Source of the DNA: Sphingopyxis sp.
Lineage (GTDB): Bacteria; Pseudomonadota; Alphaproteobacteria; Sphingomonadales; Sphingomonadaceae
DNA: 64,000 nucleotides
Assembly (NCBI GenBank): GCA_030148985.1
Contig: JASBSJ010000044.1
Coordinates: forward strand, 1-64,000
Direction of reading: 5' to 3'
The notes beneath the pieces were generated by a model, which worked only from the letters and a program-made list of their open reading frames with translations, was not told the DNA's origin and ran no database searches. Each line of letters starts with the position of its first letter. Position 1 is the first letter of the stretch. The translations under genes and the position numbers were made by a program. This document shows, piece after piece, positions 16,933-28,139 of the stretch.

Positions 16933-19230
16933 TCAATCCCCCAGATCGACCCGGTGCCGCTCGGCCCAGGCCCGATACTGACCGCGCGGGTTCGGCGACG
17001 GCTGGGCGAGGATCGCCGGCATATCGGCACGCAGCGCGCCAAGGTCTAGCGAGCGGATCATGGCCTTCACCGGCCCGACGCCCGCGGGGGTGATCGACAG
17101 GCGTTCGATCCCGACGCCGAGCAGTGCCATCGCTTCCAAGGGTCGTCCGCCCATTTCGCCGCAAACACCCAGCGCCACCTTCGACCCCGCAACGATCCGC
17201 ACGACGCGCGCCAGATAGCGCATCACCGTCGGCGACAGCCAGTCGTACCGCTCGGCGAGCCGCGGGTGCGCGCGGTCGGCGGCGAACAGGAATTGCGTGA
17301 GGTCGTTGGTGCCGATCGACAGGAAGTCGAGGTGCGGGAGCATCAGGTCGAGCGTTTCGACCAGCCCCGGCACTTCGAGCATCGCGCCATAGCGGATCGC
17401 TACCGGCAGCTTCTTGTTGTGGCTAGCGAGCCAGGCGCGCTGCCCGACGAACAGCTCGCGCGCGGCTTCATATTCCCATGGTTCCGACACCATCGGGAAC
17501 ATGACGTTGAGCGTGCGTCCGGCGGCGGCCTCCATCAGCGCGCGCGCCTGTACCTTCAAAAGCCCTTCGCGTTCGAGCGCGAGGCGCAGCGCGCGCCAGC
17601 CCATCGCGGGATTTTCCTCCTGCGCGCTGTCGCCGACATTCATATAGGGCAGCGCCTTGTCGCCGCCGATGTCGACGGTGCGGAAAATCACCGGGCGGTC
17701 GCCCGCGGCGTCGAGCACATCGCGGTACAGCCGCTGCTGCCGTTCGCGCGCGGGCAGCGTGGCCGAGACAAGGAACTGGAACTCGGTGCGGAACAGCCCG
17801 ATGCCGCTGGCGCCGGTCAGGTCGAGCGCCGCGACATCCTCGCGCAGCCCCGCGTTGATCATCAGCTCGATTGGAACGCCGTCCTTGGTGATCGCGGGCA
17901 GGTCGCGCAGCGCGGCGAGCGTGGCGCGGCGCTTTTGCGAGATTTCGAGCTTGGCGTCGAACGCCTCCTGCACCGCGGGCGTGGGGCGAACATGCACTGA
18001 GCCGGCGCTGGCGTCGAGCAGCAGCAGGTCGCCCTCGCGGATCGAACTGCGAACGTCGCGGACGCGGCCGATGACGGGTACGCCCATCGCGCGCGCGACG
18101 ATGATGACATGGGCGGTGAGCGAGCCTTCTTCGAGCACGACGCCCTTCAGGCGGCGGCGGTCATATTCGAGCAGTTCGGCGGGGCCGAGGTTGCGCGCGA
18201 TCAGGATCGAATCATGGCGCAGGCCCATCTGCGCCGCGGTGCCCATCTGCCCCGACACGATGCGGATCAGCCGGTTCGACAGATCTTCGAGGTCGTGCAT
18301 CCGGTCGCGGAGCAGCGGATCGTCGATCTGGCGCATCCGCATCCGGGTGCGCTGCTGGACGCGCTCGATCGCCGCCTCGGCGGTCAGGCCGCTGTCGATC
18401 GCCTCGTTGATCCGCCGCGACCAACCCTCGTCATAGGCGAACATCTTGTAGGTTTCGAGCACCTCTTCATGCTCGCCGCCGACGCCGAATTCGGCCTGGC
18501 TCGCCATGCGGTCGATCTGTTCGCGCATCTTGTCGAAGGCGGCATAGACGCGGTGACGCTCGGCCTCTGTATCGTCGGCGACCGTATGCTCGATGGTGAT
18601 GCGCGGCTGGTGGTACACTGCGACCCCGGCGCCCATGCCGTCGACGAGCTTTTGCCCCGACAGCCGCTGCGCCGACTGGTCGGCGGTCGCGGCGTCGGTG
18701 CGCGCGGCGGTATCGACCAAATCGGCGTTGGCGATCAGTTCGGACAGCACCATCGCGACCGTTTGCAACGTCTCGATCTCGATATCGTCATAGCGGCGGG
18801 GTTCGGCGTGCTGGACGCAGAGCACGCCGACGGCGCGCTCGCGGCGGATGATCGGCACCCCGGCAAAGCTGTGGAACAATTCCTCACCCGTTTCGGGGCG
18901 ATAGGAAAAGTCGGGGTGCGCCGCCGCCTCGTCGAGGTTCAGTGTTTCGATCTGGTCGGCGATCATCCCGACCAGCCCTTCGCCAAGGCCCAGGCGGGTG
19001 ACGTGCACCGCTTCCTGCTTCAGCCCGCGCGTCGCATAAAGTTCGAGCGCGCCGTCGCGCAGCAGGTAGATCGAGCAGACCTCGCTATCGAGACATTCGC
19101 CGATGATGCCGACGACCTGGTTGAGCTTGCCCTGCGCATTGACGCGCGATGCCATCACCTCGTGCAGCCGGGTCAATATGGTGCGCGCCGACTGGGCGGC
19201 CGACGAGGGCGGGGGCGGGGCGTTGGTCAT
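16933..19230 (-). CDS. ptsP: PEP-protein phosphotransferase PtsP (enzyme I-Ntr)
   Basis: 765 residues. An N-terminal GAF domain (about 20-165, with VCSIYLLRDGALELYATRGL) is followed by the enzyme-I swivelling domain with the active His in GSLTAHVIIVARAMGVPV, and the TIM-barrel PEP-binding domain (about 400-745, with GIGLFRTEFQFL, FRTVDIGGDKALPY and LGVCGEMGGRP). It starts the nitrogen-type phosphorelay, passing phosphate from PEP to NPr and EIIA-Ntr. The GAF domain is expected to sense glutamine or other nitrogen signals. Two ATGs lie two codons apart; the second has AGGA at the right distance and is chosen. Its partners ptsN and ptsO are not in this window. Confidence 0.95.
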   Translation of the reverse strand: MTNAPPPPSSAAQSARTILTRLHEVMASRVNAQGKLNQVVGIIGECLDSEVCSIYLLRDGALELYATRGLKQEAVHVTRLGLGEGLVGMIADQIETLNLDEAAAHPDFSYRPETGEELFHSFAGVPIIRRERAVGVLCVQHAEPRRYDDIEIETLQTVAMVLSELIANADLVDTAARTDAATADQSAQRLSGQKLVDGMGAGVAVYHQPRITIEHTVADDTEAERHRVYAAFDKMREQIDRMASQAEFGVGGEHEEVLETYKMFAYDEGWSRRINEAIDSGLTAEAAIERVQQRTRMRMRQIDDPLLRDRMHDLEDLSNRLIRIVSGQMGTAAQMGLRHDSILIARNLGPAELLEYDRRRLKGVVLEEGSLTAHVIIVARAMGVPVIGRVRDVRSSIREGDLLLLDASAGSVHVRPTPAVQEAFDAKLEISQKRRATLAALRDLPAITKDGVPIELMINAGLREDVAALDLTGASGIGLFRTEFQFLVSATLPARERQQRLYRDVLDAAGDRPVIFRTVDIGGDKALPYMNVGDSAQEENPAMGWRALRLALEREGLLKVQARALMEAAAGRTLNVMFPMVSEPWEYEAARELFVGQRAWLASHNKKLPVAIRYGAMLEVPGLVETLDLMLPHLDFLSIGTNDLTQFLFAADRAHPRLAERYDWLSPTVMRYLARVVRIVAGSKVALGVCGEMGGRPLEAMALLGVGIERLSITPAGVGPVKAMIRSLDLGALRADMPAILAQPSPNPRGQYRAWAERHRVDLGD

Positions 19231-19316
19231 CGCCATCCTGCTATCAGAAGGATGCGGCGCGCGCCAATACCCCGCGCGTGATTGCGCAATCTAATCCTGT
19301 GCGGCGGCAGTCGGCG

Positions 19317-20063
19317 TCACTTGTTGGACGGCGGATCCGCGGGCGCGCTGGTCGATGTGGCTGTCGGGCCGACGGGGAATGCCGACGCGGTGGGTGCGGG
19401 CGCGCTCATGATCGTCGGTCGCGGCGCATATTTGGCATCCCACGCGGCGACGTCGGCCTGATATTTCGCATAGGCCTCGTAAAATTCGTTGAAGGGCTCG
19501 TCGAGACGAAGCAGATGCGCGGGCGCCTGCTCAACGATCTGCGCGCTCGGGGTCGAGGACACGAGCTGGGCGATTTCGTTCGCGCGAGCGCAGAAGGCGC
19601 GCTGTGCCGGCGGCTGCGCGAAATAGTTGAACAGCTGGGTCGACAGGCGGTCGCGCGCGGCGGTGCCGTTGGTCTTGGTTTGCTTGCCGAGTTCGCGGAT
19701 CACCGTCTTTTCGGTGGAGCGGATCGTCTTGCCATGCGCCTTGATGATATTGTTGTAGGCAGCGACCAGCGTGGCTTCTTCGAGTCCGCGGCACCCGATC
19801 GCCGCGACGTTGAGCCCGATCTTGAGCTGCCAGAAGGCGCGCTCGCCCGTCACGCCGCTGTTGGCGGTCACGAATTTACCGTCGATCCCGCGTCCGGGCA
19901 GGATCTGCGTCAGCGACGCATTGCCCGGCGGCATCGGCCGCGGCGGGATGACGACGACCGGCGGTGCCGGGGGAGGCGGTGGAGGCGGGGGGGGCGGCTT
20001 GGGCGCACAGGCAGCAACGCTCGCCAGCAGGCCAGCCAGGATGATCTTACGCGACAAATTCAT
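19317..20063 (-). CDS. Proline-rich lipoprotein of unknown function
   Basis: 248 residues. The ATG at 20063 (preceded by GGGGAGTGG) gives a lipoprotein signal with lipobox SVAAC, Cys at about 18, followed by APK and a run of some ten Pro residues, probably a spacer that lifts the globular part off the membrane. The mature part is helical and Ala-rich, with four Cys-free stretches and a GCRGLEEATLVAAYNNIIKAH segment; I do not recognise a family. It lies between ptsP and the flavoprotein gene on the same strand with gaps of 86 and 34 bases, so co-transcription with the flavoprotein is possible. Confidence 0.8.
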   Translation of the reverse strand: MNLSRKIILAGLLASVAACAPKPPPPPPPPPPAPPVVVIPPRPMPPGNASLTQILPGRGIDGKFVTANSGVTGERAFWQLKIGLNVAAIGCRGLEEATLVAAYNNIIKAHGKTIRSTEKTVIRELGKQTKTNGTAARDRLSTQLFNYFAQPPAQRAFCARANEIAQLVSSTPSAQIVEQAPAHLLRLDEPFNEFYEAYAKYQADVAAWDAKYAPRPTIMSAPAPTASAFPVGPTATSTSAPADPPSNK

Positions 20064-20097
20064 GATCCACTCCCCAACCGCAAAACAAGGTGCGGCA

Positions 20098-21102
20098 TCA
20101 ACCCCGGGCGTGCAAGGCCGCTTCGGCCTGTTGCACCAGCGATGCGACGATTTCGGCCGCACTCTCTTCTTTCGATACCATACCGACAGATTGCCCTGCC
20201 ATTAACGACCCGTTTTCGACGTCGCCGTCGATCACGGCACGGCGAAGCGCGCCCGCCCAATAATGTTCGATTTCCAGCTGCGCTTCCATCATGTCGACCT
20301 CGCCCTTGTCGAGCTTGTTCGCGACTTCGCGCTGCTTGGCGGTAAAGGCTTCGGTGCCGGCATTCTTGAGCGCGCGGACCGGAATGACGGGCAGGCGCGG
20401 GTCGATCTGCACACTCGCCACCGCTTCGCGCGCCGATGCGCGGAGGAAAGCCTTTTTGAAATTGGGATGTGCGATGCTCTCGGTCGCGCAGACGAAACGC
20501 GTGCCGAGCTGAACCCCCGATGCGCCCATTTCCAGATAGGCGGCAATCGCTTCGCCGCGGCCGATGCCGCCGGCGACAAAGACCGGAAGCTCATCGGCGA
20601 GCGAGGGCAGGATTTCCTGCGCCAATACGCTCGTCGAGACGGGGCCGATGTGGCCGCCGGCTTCCATCCCCTCGATCACCAGTGCATCGACGCCCGACCG
20701 GACGAGTTTCTTGGCAAGCGCGAGGGTGGGGGCGAAGCAGATCACCTTCGCACCCGACGCCTTGATCGCTTCGAGGCTGCCTTTGGGGGGCAACCCGCCC
20801 GCCAATACGACATGGCCCACGTTATGCTTGGCGCACACGTCGATCAGCTCGAAAAGCTGGGGGTGCATGGTAATAAGGTTGACGCCGAAATTGCGCGTCG
20901 CCAGCGTCTTGGTCGCCGCAATTTCGGCGTCCAGAAGCTCGGGCGTCATCGCGCCGCATGCGATCACGCCGAAACCGCCGGCGTTGCTGATCGCGCTGAC
21001 CAGATGGCGTTCGGAAACCCAGCTCATTGCGCCGCAGAGGATGGCATAGTCGCTGCCGAGAAGCTCGGTCCCGCGGGCCATCAGGTCATGGATTTTGCTC
21101 AT
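20098..21102 (-). CDS. Nitronate monooxygenase / FabK-like FMN flavoprotein
   Basis: 334 residues forming an FMN-binding TIM barrel of the NPD superfamily. Motifs include GAMSWVSERHLVSAISNAGGFGVI at the N-terminus (split here over two strands), the phosphate-binding VIEGMEAGGHIG with the catalytic-type His, and FVAGGIGRGEAIAAYLEMGASGVQLGTRF. The family contains nitronate monooxygenases and the enoyl-ACP reductase FabK; the sequence alone does not separate them, though the AGGHIG form is found in both. The genomic neighbours give no pathway. The gene starts with a good ATG; a 51-residue protein gene lies upstream on the same strand. Confidence 0.85.
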   Translation of the reverse strand: MSKIHDLMARGTELLGSDYAILCGAMSWVSERHLVSAISNAGGFGVIACGAMTPELLDAEIAATKTLATRNFGVNLITMHPQLFELIDVCAKHNVGHVVLAGGLPPKGSLEAIKASGAKVICFAPTLALAKKLVRSGVDALVIEGMEAGGHIGPVSTSVLAQEILPSLADELPVFVAGGIGRGEAIAAYLEMGASGVQLGTRFVCATESIAHPNFKKAFLRASAREAVASVQIDPRLPVIPVRALKNAGTEAFTAKQREVANKLDKGEVDMMEAQLEIEHYWAGALRRAVIDGDVENGSLMAGQSVGMVSKEESAAEIVASLVQQAEAALHARG

Positions 21103-21198
21103 TGACGCCGCCTTTGCCAGCCCCGGCGTTGCGGCGCAATGGATTGCGATGACCCGACCTGCGGCTCGTCGTGCGGGAGACTCGGTTCGGCGCGCACG

Positions 21199-21228
21199 AA
21201 AAGGGCCGCCCCGGCGGGGCGGCCCCTT
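21199..21228 (-). terminator. Rho-independent terminator of the small Gln-rich gene
   Basis: Read on the minus strand: AAGGGGCCGCCCCG paired with CGGGGCGGCCC and followed by TTTT. It begins 16 bases after the stop codon of the gene at 21244-21399 and separates it from the flavoprotein gene. Confidence 0.8.
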
Positions 21229-21243
21229 CTGTGGGGCTGGGCG

Positions 21244-21399
21244 TCAGCGCTGCTGCGGGTTCTTGCCCTGGTCCTGGTCGGACCGCTGGCCGCCCTGCTG
21301 GCGATCCTGGCCACCCTGCTGTTGCTGCTGGCGGCGCTGCTCTTCGTCGCGATCCGCCTGCGGGTTTTTCTGGTTCTGCTCGTTGGGGTTGTTAGCCAT
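21244..21399 (-). CDS. Small Gln/Asn/Asp-rich disordered protein, 51 residues
   Basis: The frame starts at the ATG at 21399, with AAAGAGGAG 8 bases before it, and ends in TGA at 21244. The product begins MANNPNEQNQKNPQ, has a run of five Gln in the middle, and ends GKNPQQR. It is wholly hydrophilic: no aliphatic core, no Cys, no signal. Gln, Asn, Asp, Arg and Gly make up most of it, so it should be intrinsically disordered. A dedicated terminator follows within 16 bases. Small proteins of this composition are frequent in sphingomonads and are sometimes stress-induced, but no function is known to me. Confidence 0.75.
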   Translation of the reverse strand: MANNPNEQNQKNPQADRDEEQRRQQQQQGGQDRQQGGQRSDQDQGKNPQQR

Positions 21400-23947
<2,548 letters not shown>

Positions 23948-24009
23948 TCGCCGCGGCCGGTCCCGCATCATGCCGCGGGACCGAAAGCGGGGTCAGGACG
24001 ACGCGTCGC

Positions 24010-24055
24010 GACCCGCCCCCGGGGACATGGGCCCGGGGGCGGGTCTTATTTTTGG
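24010..24055 (+). terminator. Rho-independent terminator after katG
   Basis: A 14-bp perfect stem, GACCCGCCCCCGGG against CCCGGGGGCGGGTC, with an 8-base loop and a following TTATTTTT. Confidence 0.85.
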
Positions 24056-24103
24056 GGCTTAGGGTCATGTCCTTAAAGCGACAAAAGATTCGCATGGACG
24101 CGC

Positions 24104-24529
24104 TCATATTGTCTCCTTTGTGGCTTTAGCGAAGCCGTCGTCGCGCAGCACGGCGTTCACGACCGTCATGTCGGGACCGCCGCTGACGTCGATCGCGCCG
24201 CCCTTCAGCACGCGGACGATCGTGACGCCGTTGAGCGCGCGGTCCATCGCGATGCTGAACTGATGCGTGCGCCCCGTCGCGATCGCGCGATCCCATGCGG
24301 CGGCGAAGCTGGCGGCGTCCGGCCGCTCACGCAGGCGATAGGCCGAGGCGCGGCCCATGCCGACCGCGCGCGCCGCCTTGCCAACCGAACCCATCGCTTC
24401 GAGCGCGCGAATGAAATTGGCCTGCGTTTCGGGTGTCCAGCCGTCGGCGCGGCGGCGGTCCCTCGGGACGGGGGTGAAGGCGAGGCAGGTGCCTGCGAGA
24501 AGCGGAGCGGGTGGGGCGGTGTGTTCCAT
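24104..24529 (-). CDS. Small helix-turn-helix protein of unknown function
   Basis: 141 residues. A DNA-binding-like N-terminal part at about 28-75 reads GWTPETQANFIRALEAMG followed by KAARAVGMGRASAYRLRER, the helix-turn-helix layout seen in small terminase-like and resolvase-like regulators. The rest has no recognised domain. Related proteins are common in sphingomonad chromosomes and are usually labelled hypothetical or, misleadingly, LysR-type. No phage genes lie nearby, so a phage terminase role is not supported. It may act as a regulator of an unknown target. It converges on katG from the other strand. Confidence 0.7.
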   Translation of the reverse strand: MEHTAPPAPLLAGTCLAFTPVPRDRRRADGWTPETQANFIRALEAMGSVGKAARAVGMGRASAYRLRERPDAASFAAAWDRAIATGRTHQFSIAMDRALNGVTIVRVLKGGAIDVSGGPDMTVVNAVLRDDGFAKATKETI

Positions 24530-24604
24530 CGGCCAGTTTGAAGCATGGCGGAGTGAAGTAGGAAAGGCCTATTTTGATGTTGGATTTTGGGTGGGGAGCG
24601 GCCG

Positions 24605-24732
24605 ATCCTCCCCCGCAGGGGGAGGGGGACCATGCGAAGCATGGTGGAGGGGTACGGGCCCGCATCGGCCGCGTTCGGCCGATGGTACCCCTCCACCACC
24701 TTCGGTGGTCCCCCTCCCCGTTCCGGGGAGGA
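24605..24732. repeat. About 128-bp palindromic repeat, copy C
   Basis: Same architecture as copies A and B: TCCTCCCCCGCAGGGGGAGG at one end, then ACCATGCGAAGCATGGT, a variable centre, CACCTTCGGTG, and CCCCGTTCCGGGGAGGA at the other end. The left flank TTTTGGGTGGGGAGCGG also matches the outer flanks of A and B. It fills most of the gap between the HTH gene and the NUDIX gene. Confidence 0.8.
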
Positions 24733-24764
24733 ACGCAACGGCAACAATCGGCCGAAACTCGCCG

Positions 24765-25307
24765 TCAGGCCAGCAACCCGCCCGCCAGCAGCATCGCCAC
24801 GCGCACGTCGATGCCGCAGCCTTCGGCGCGTTTTGCCGCAACGAAATCAGCGATCTCATCGAGCGGGACGCGGTGGACGGTGATGTCCTCGCCACCGACG
24901 CCGCCGCCGTCGCCGACCTTGGTCAACCCGGTCGCCACCAGCAGCGTGAAACTTTCGCTGACCATGCCCGGCGAGCTGTAGAATTCGCCGACGGTGCGCC
25001 ATGTCGCGGCGCGATAGCCCGTTTCCTCTTCCAGCTCGCGCGCCGCGGCGACGTCGGCGGCTTCGCCCGCGCTGTCATCGCCAACGAGCCCGGCGGGCAG
25101 TTCGAGGCAGTTACGTTTCAGGGGCACGCGATATTGCTCGACCAAGATGACGTGGCGCCCGCCCGCATCTTCGTCGATCGCCAGGATCACCGCGGCGTGA
25201 ATGCCGCGCGAGCGCGAGACATATTCCCAATTGCCCTGCTGTTTGACGGTGACGAAGCGGCCTTCCCAGCGCGTCTCGATGGGCGTGTCGGGGGCAGGGC
25301 GGGTCAT
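24765..25307 (-). CDS. NUDIX hydrolase, ADP-ribose pyrophosphatase-like
   Basis: 180 residues. A complete Nudix box is present: G76-x5-E82-x7-R90-E91-L92-x-E94-E95-x-G97-Y98. The upstream LELPAGLVGDD and the N-terminal WEGRFVTVKQQGNWEYVSR resemble NudF-type ADP-ribose pyrophosphatases, which hydrolyse nucleoside diphosphate sugars. The exact substrate is not certain. It begins one base before the end of the next upstream gene's stop region on the same strand (gap of 1 base), so it is probably part of the lemA-TPM-TPM transcription unit. Confidence 0.87.
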   Translation of the reverse strand: MTRPAPDTPIETRWEGRFVTVKQQGNWEYVSRSRGIHAAVILAIDEDAGGRHVILVEQYRVPLKRNCLELPAGLVGDDSAGEAADVAAARELEEETGYRAATWRTVGEFYSSPGMVSESFTLLVATGLTKVGDGGGVGGEDITVHRVPLDEIADFVAAKRAEGCGIDVRVAMLLAGGLLA

Positions 25308-25308
25308 G

Positions 25309-25995
25309 TCAGATTTCGATCAGCCGGTCGCACAGTTCGTTGGGATTGCCGTCGCTTTTCGGGAAATGTGTCGCAAGCACGGCGCCCACCTGTCGCACCG
25401 CCTCCGCCATGCCCTCGCCGGGCTGGCCCGCGCGGATACGCTCGATCAGCGCGGCCATCGCGTCGCCCCAGATGGTCGGCGCGACCTTCGATGCGATCGC
25501 CTCGTCGGCGACGATGTCGGCGCGATGCTCGGCGAGGCTGACGTAGAGGACGACGCCGGTGCGGCCCACCGTCTTGGCCTCGGTGCCGACCTTGAACAGA
25601 TCGATGGCGCGCGCGCGGGCACGCGCGGCCTTGATCGACCGCGGCGTCAGCGCGAGGCGCAGCGGGCGCCACAGCAGGATCAGCCAGATGCCGATCCATT
25701 TGACGACGCCAAAGGCGATGATCGTGCCCAGCCACTCGTTCGCGGTCGGTTCATGCCCCCAGCCGCCGCGCAAGGCATCGTAAAGGCCGCGATAGAAATC
25801 GGGGAACAGCGCGACGAGCGACATGGCGAGGAAGGCGCCGACGCTGGCCCAGACGAGCGCGACATCGTCATAATCGCTCGACCGTGCGGCGATGATCGTG
25901 ACGATCTCGCCATCGGTGTGGCGCTCGGCCGCCGCGACCGCATCGGTGACGATGCGATGGTCCTCGGCGCTCACATGGTTGACCTTGCGTGGCAT
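25309..25995 (-). CDS. TPM-domain membrane protein
   Basis: 228 residues from the ATG at 25995 (preceded by TAGGAG). A TPM-type alpha/beta domain is split around two hydrophobic helices at about 50-70 (WASVGAFLAMSLVALF) and 90-112 (LGTIIAFGVVKWIGIWLILL). The start SAEDHRIVTDAVAAAERHTDGEIV is characteristic of the cytoplasmic-membrane TPM proteins that accompany LemA. Their role is poorly known; proposals centre on membrane protein and photosystem or respiratory complex upkeep. The upstream TPM gene ends 11 bases earlier, and the long frame reaching into it is not used. Confidence 0.82.
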   Translation of the reverse strand: MPRKVNHVSAEDHRIVTDAVAAAERHTDGEIVTIIAARSSDYDDVALVWASVGAFLAMSLVALFPDFYRGLYDALRGGWGHEPTANEWLGTIIAFGVVKWIGIWLILLWRPLRLALTPRSIKAARARARAIDLFKVGTEAKTVGRTGVVLYVSLAEHRADIVADEAIASKVAPTIWGDAMAALIERIRAGQPGEGMAEAVRQVGAVLATHFPKSDGNPNELCDRLIEI

Positions 25996-26006
25996 GTCCC
26001 GTGCTC

Positions 26007-26840
26007 CTACCAGCCGCCCGACGCGCCGCCGCCGCCGAAGCTGCCGCCGCCGCCCGAAAAGCCGCCGAAGCCACCGCCGCCACCGCCCCACGATGATCCG
26101 CCGCCGCCGCCCCAGCCGCCCCAATCGTCATTGTCGCCCCAGATGATGATCGGCGCCGCGCCCCATGGGCTGTCGCGGCGTCGCCGCCGTTTCTTGCCGC
26201 GCCCGCGGCTCGCGAACCAGGGGATGATGAAGAAGATGAGGATGATGAAGCCGAGGAAGAACAGTCCGCCGAAATTGCCGTCGTCGGCGCGGTCGCGTTC
26301 GGCGGCGGCCGCGGCTTGCGCCCGCGCCGCGGCTTCCTCGGGCGGCAGTTCGATCTGCTGCGCGATCGCGTTCACCCCGGCCTGGATGCCGCCGGGATAG
26401 TCGCCGTCCTTGAAACGCGGGGTGACCGTATCGCGAATGATCCGTCCCGACAGCGCATCGGTCAGCACGGGTTCGAGCCCCAGCCCGACCGCGATGTGCA
26501 TCCGCCGCTCGTTCGGCGCGATCAGGAAAACGACGCCATCGTCGCGCTCGGCATCGCCGATCCCCCATTCGCGGCCAAGCCGATAGCCATAATCGGCGAC
26601 ATCGCGGCCCTCGAGATCGCTGACCGTCGCGACGACCAGCTGGTGCCCGGTGCGTTTTTCGAGGTCGAGCAACTGCGTATTGAGCGCGGCTTCTTCGGCC
26701 GCTGGGATGATGTCCGCCTGATCGACGACGGGATTGCCCGCAAGCTTGGGGAAGGTCTGCGCAGCCGCGGGCATCGCGAGAAGCAGCAGCCCCGAAAGGG
26801 CCGCTGCCGCCAGCGAACGGAGAAAGGTGGGCGTGCCCAC
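26007..26840 (-). CDS. Secreted TPM-domain protein (YgcG-like) with Gly-rich tail
   Basis: 277 residues. The signal peptide ends near AMPAAAQ (residue 28), a periplasmic TPM domain is at about 35-160 (VDQADIIPAAEEAALNTQL and VVFLIAPNERRMHIAVG), a hydrophobic helix at about 195-212 (FFLGFIILIFFIIPWF), and the C-terminus is made of Gly, Ser and Trp repeats ending GGGASGGW. This layout is typical of the YgcG family. The start is a GTG at 26840 that immediately follows the lemA stop codon. The low-complexity tail is probably disordered. It functions with LemA in an unknown membrane-associated process. Confidence 0.87.
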   Translation of the reverse strand: MGTPTFLRSLAAAALSGLLLLAMPAAAQTFPKLAGNPVVDQADIIPAAEEAALNTQLLDLEKRTGHQLVVATVSDLEGRDVADYGYRLGREWGIGDAERDDGVVFLIAPNERRMHIAVGLGLEPVLTDALSGRIIRDTVTPRFKDGDYPGGIQAGVNAIAQQIELPPEEAAARAQAAAAAERDRADDGNFGGLFFLGFIILIFFIIPWFASRGRGKKRRRRRDSPWGAAPIIIWGDNDDWGGWGGGGGSSWGGGGGGFGGFSGGGGSFGGGGASGGW

Positions 26841-26841
26841 C

Positions 26842-27438
26842 TTATTGCCCGAAATCGACCTTCGGCGCCTGGTTGGCGTTCGGCGTCACCGCGCGATACG
26901 GCGTCATCGGCTCTGCGCCATGGACGATCTTGGCCCCGATGATGTCGGGGAAGGTGCGGATCGTCGTATTATAATCCTGCACCGCGGCGTTATAATCCTG
27001 CACCGACACGTTGATGCGGTTTTCGGTGCCCTCGAGCTGCGTCATCAGGTCGGCGAAGCGCGCCTGGCTCTTGAGGTCGGGATAGGCTTCGACGGTGACG
27101 AGCAGGCGGCCGAGCGCGCTCGATACATTGCCCTGCGCCTGCTGGAACGCCTGCACCTTTGCGGGGTCTTCCAGATCGTCGGTGCTGAGCTTCACCTGCG
27201 TCGCCGACGCGCGCGCCTGGATCACGCCTTCCAGCGTCGATTGTTCGATATTGGCGGCGCCCTTGGCGGTTTCGACGAGGTTGGGGATCAGGTCGGCGCG
27301 CCGCTGATAGGCGGCCTCGACATTCGCCCATTTGGCCTTGGCGGCCTCTTCCTTGGTCGGCACGCTGTTGATGCCGCATGCGGACAGGCTCATCGCGGCG
27401 ACAGGCAGGATCAACCAGCGGGCGTTGCGATAGGTCAT
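26842..27438 (-). CDS. lemA: LemA family lipoprotein
   Basis: 198 residues. The ATG at 27438 has GGAGGGAG upstream and gives a lipoprotein signal with lipobox LSAC (Cys about 21). The LemA helical-bundle signature is clear: AYQRRADLIPNLVETAKGAAN and the closing EPMTPYRAVTPNANQAPKVDF. LemA proteins are predicted helical membrane-anchored proteins of unknown biochemical function that nearly always co-occur with TPM proteins. Here lemA leads a lemA-TPM-TPM-nudix unit with gaps of 1 to 11 bases. Confidence 0.92.
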   Translation of the reverse strand: MTYRNARWLILPVAAMSLSACGINSVPTKEEAAKAKWANVEAAYQRRADLIPNLVETAKGAANIEQSTLEGVIQARASATQVKLSTDDLEDPAKVQAFQQAQGNVSSALGRLLVTVEAYPDLKSQARFADLMTQLEGTENRINVSVQDYNAAVQDYNTTIRTFPDIIGAKIVHGAEPMTPYRAVTPNANQAPKVDFGQ

Positions 27439-27561
27439 GGTTATCAGGCTCCCTCCGGCGGCGTTTTGCCGCAACAATACACATAATAGGAAGCCGCTTG
27501 CCTTTGTGCAATCGCCGCGGCACGCTTTGCGGACGGGATCTGTCTTTCGGGGAGCGTCAAC

Positions 27562-27984
27562 ATGTTGGGCGAGTTCAGGGAATTCATCGCCAAGGGTAAT
27601 GTCATGGACCTTGCGGTCGGTGTCATCATCGGCGGCGCTTTCGCGACCATCACGACCTCACTGACCGAAGATGTGATCATGCCGCTGGTGGGCGCGCTCT
27701 TTGGCGGGGTCGATTTCACCAGCAAATTTATCCTGCTTGGCAGCGTGCCCGACGGCGTATCGGCGACCGACTATGCCGCGCTCAAGGAAGCTGGAGTCGC
27801 AATGATCGGTTATGGCGCGTTCATCACCGCGGTGATCAATTTCCTGATCCTGGCCTTCATCATCTTCCTGCTCGTCCGCTGGGTGAACCGCGTCGTTCGC
27901 AAGCAGGAGGCGGAGCCCGCGCCCGCGGGGCCGAGCGAGGTCGATCTGCTCACCGAAATTCGCGACGAATTGCGAAGGAAATAA
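27562..27984 (+). CDS. mscL: Large-conductance mechanosensitive channel MscL
   Basis: 140 residues, standard for MscL. The N-terminal amphipathic helix and TM1 ([23 protein letters not shown] with the gating Gly/Ala pattern), a periplasmic loop, and TM2 ([18 protein letters not shown]) are clear, and the cytoplasmic helix at the end has [12 protein letters not shown]. It forms a homopentameric safety valve opening at high membrane tension on osmotic downshock. The start at 27562 is preceded by GGGGAGCG. A long inverted repeat immediately downstream (27992-28069) can act as its terminator. Confidence 0.97.
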   Translation: MLGEFREFIAKGNVMDLAVGVIIGGAFATITTSLTEDVIMPLVGALFGGVDFTSKFILLGSVPDGVSATDYAALKEAGVAMIGYGAFITAVINFLILAFIIFLLVRWVNRVVRKQEAEPAPAGPSEVDLLTEIRDELRRK

Positions 27985-27991
27985 CCGCTTT

Positions 27992-28069
27992 CGTCATCCC
28001 GGCGAAGGCCGGGATCTCGCCGGTGCGTAAAGGGGATAGGGCGAGATCCCGGCCTTCGCCGGGATGACG
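27992..28069. repeat. Perfect 30-base inverted repeat after mscL
   Basis: Arms 27992-28021 and 28040-28069 are exact reverse complements, each containing CCCGGCGAAGGCCGGG, which is itself a hairpin, so a four-arm structure is possible. The loop is 18 bases. This GTCATCCCGGC type of palindrome is a dispersed intergenic repeat in many alphaproteobacteria and may end transcription of mscL. Confidence 0.85.
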
Positions 28070-28139
28070 GTGGATAGGGGGCATGGTGACCCCCCTTTCC
28101 AAGCGCGGGCGGGTTTCCTATATGGGTCTTGTCGGTTTC

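Noticed and set aside
24104..24529. A phage small terminase subunit
   Set aside because: Only the helix-turn-helix resembles terminases. There are no large terminase, portal or other phage genes, and the neighbours are ordinary chromosomal genes.
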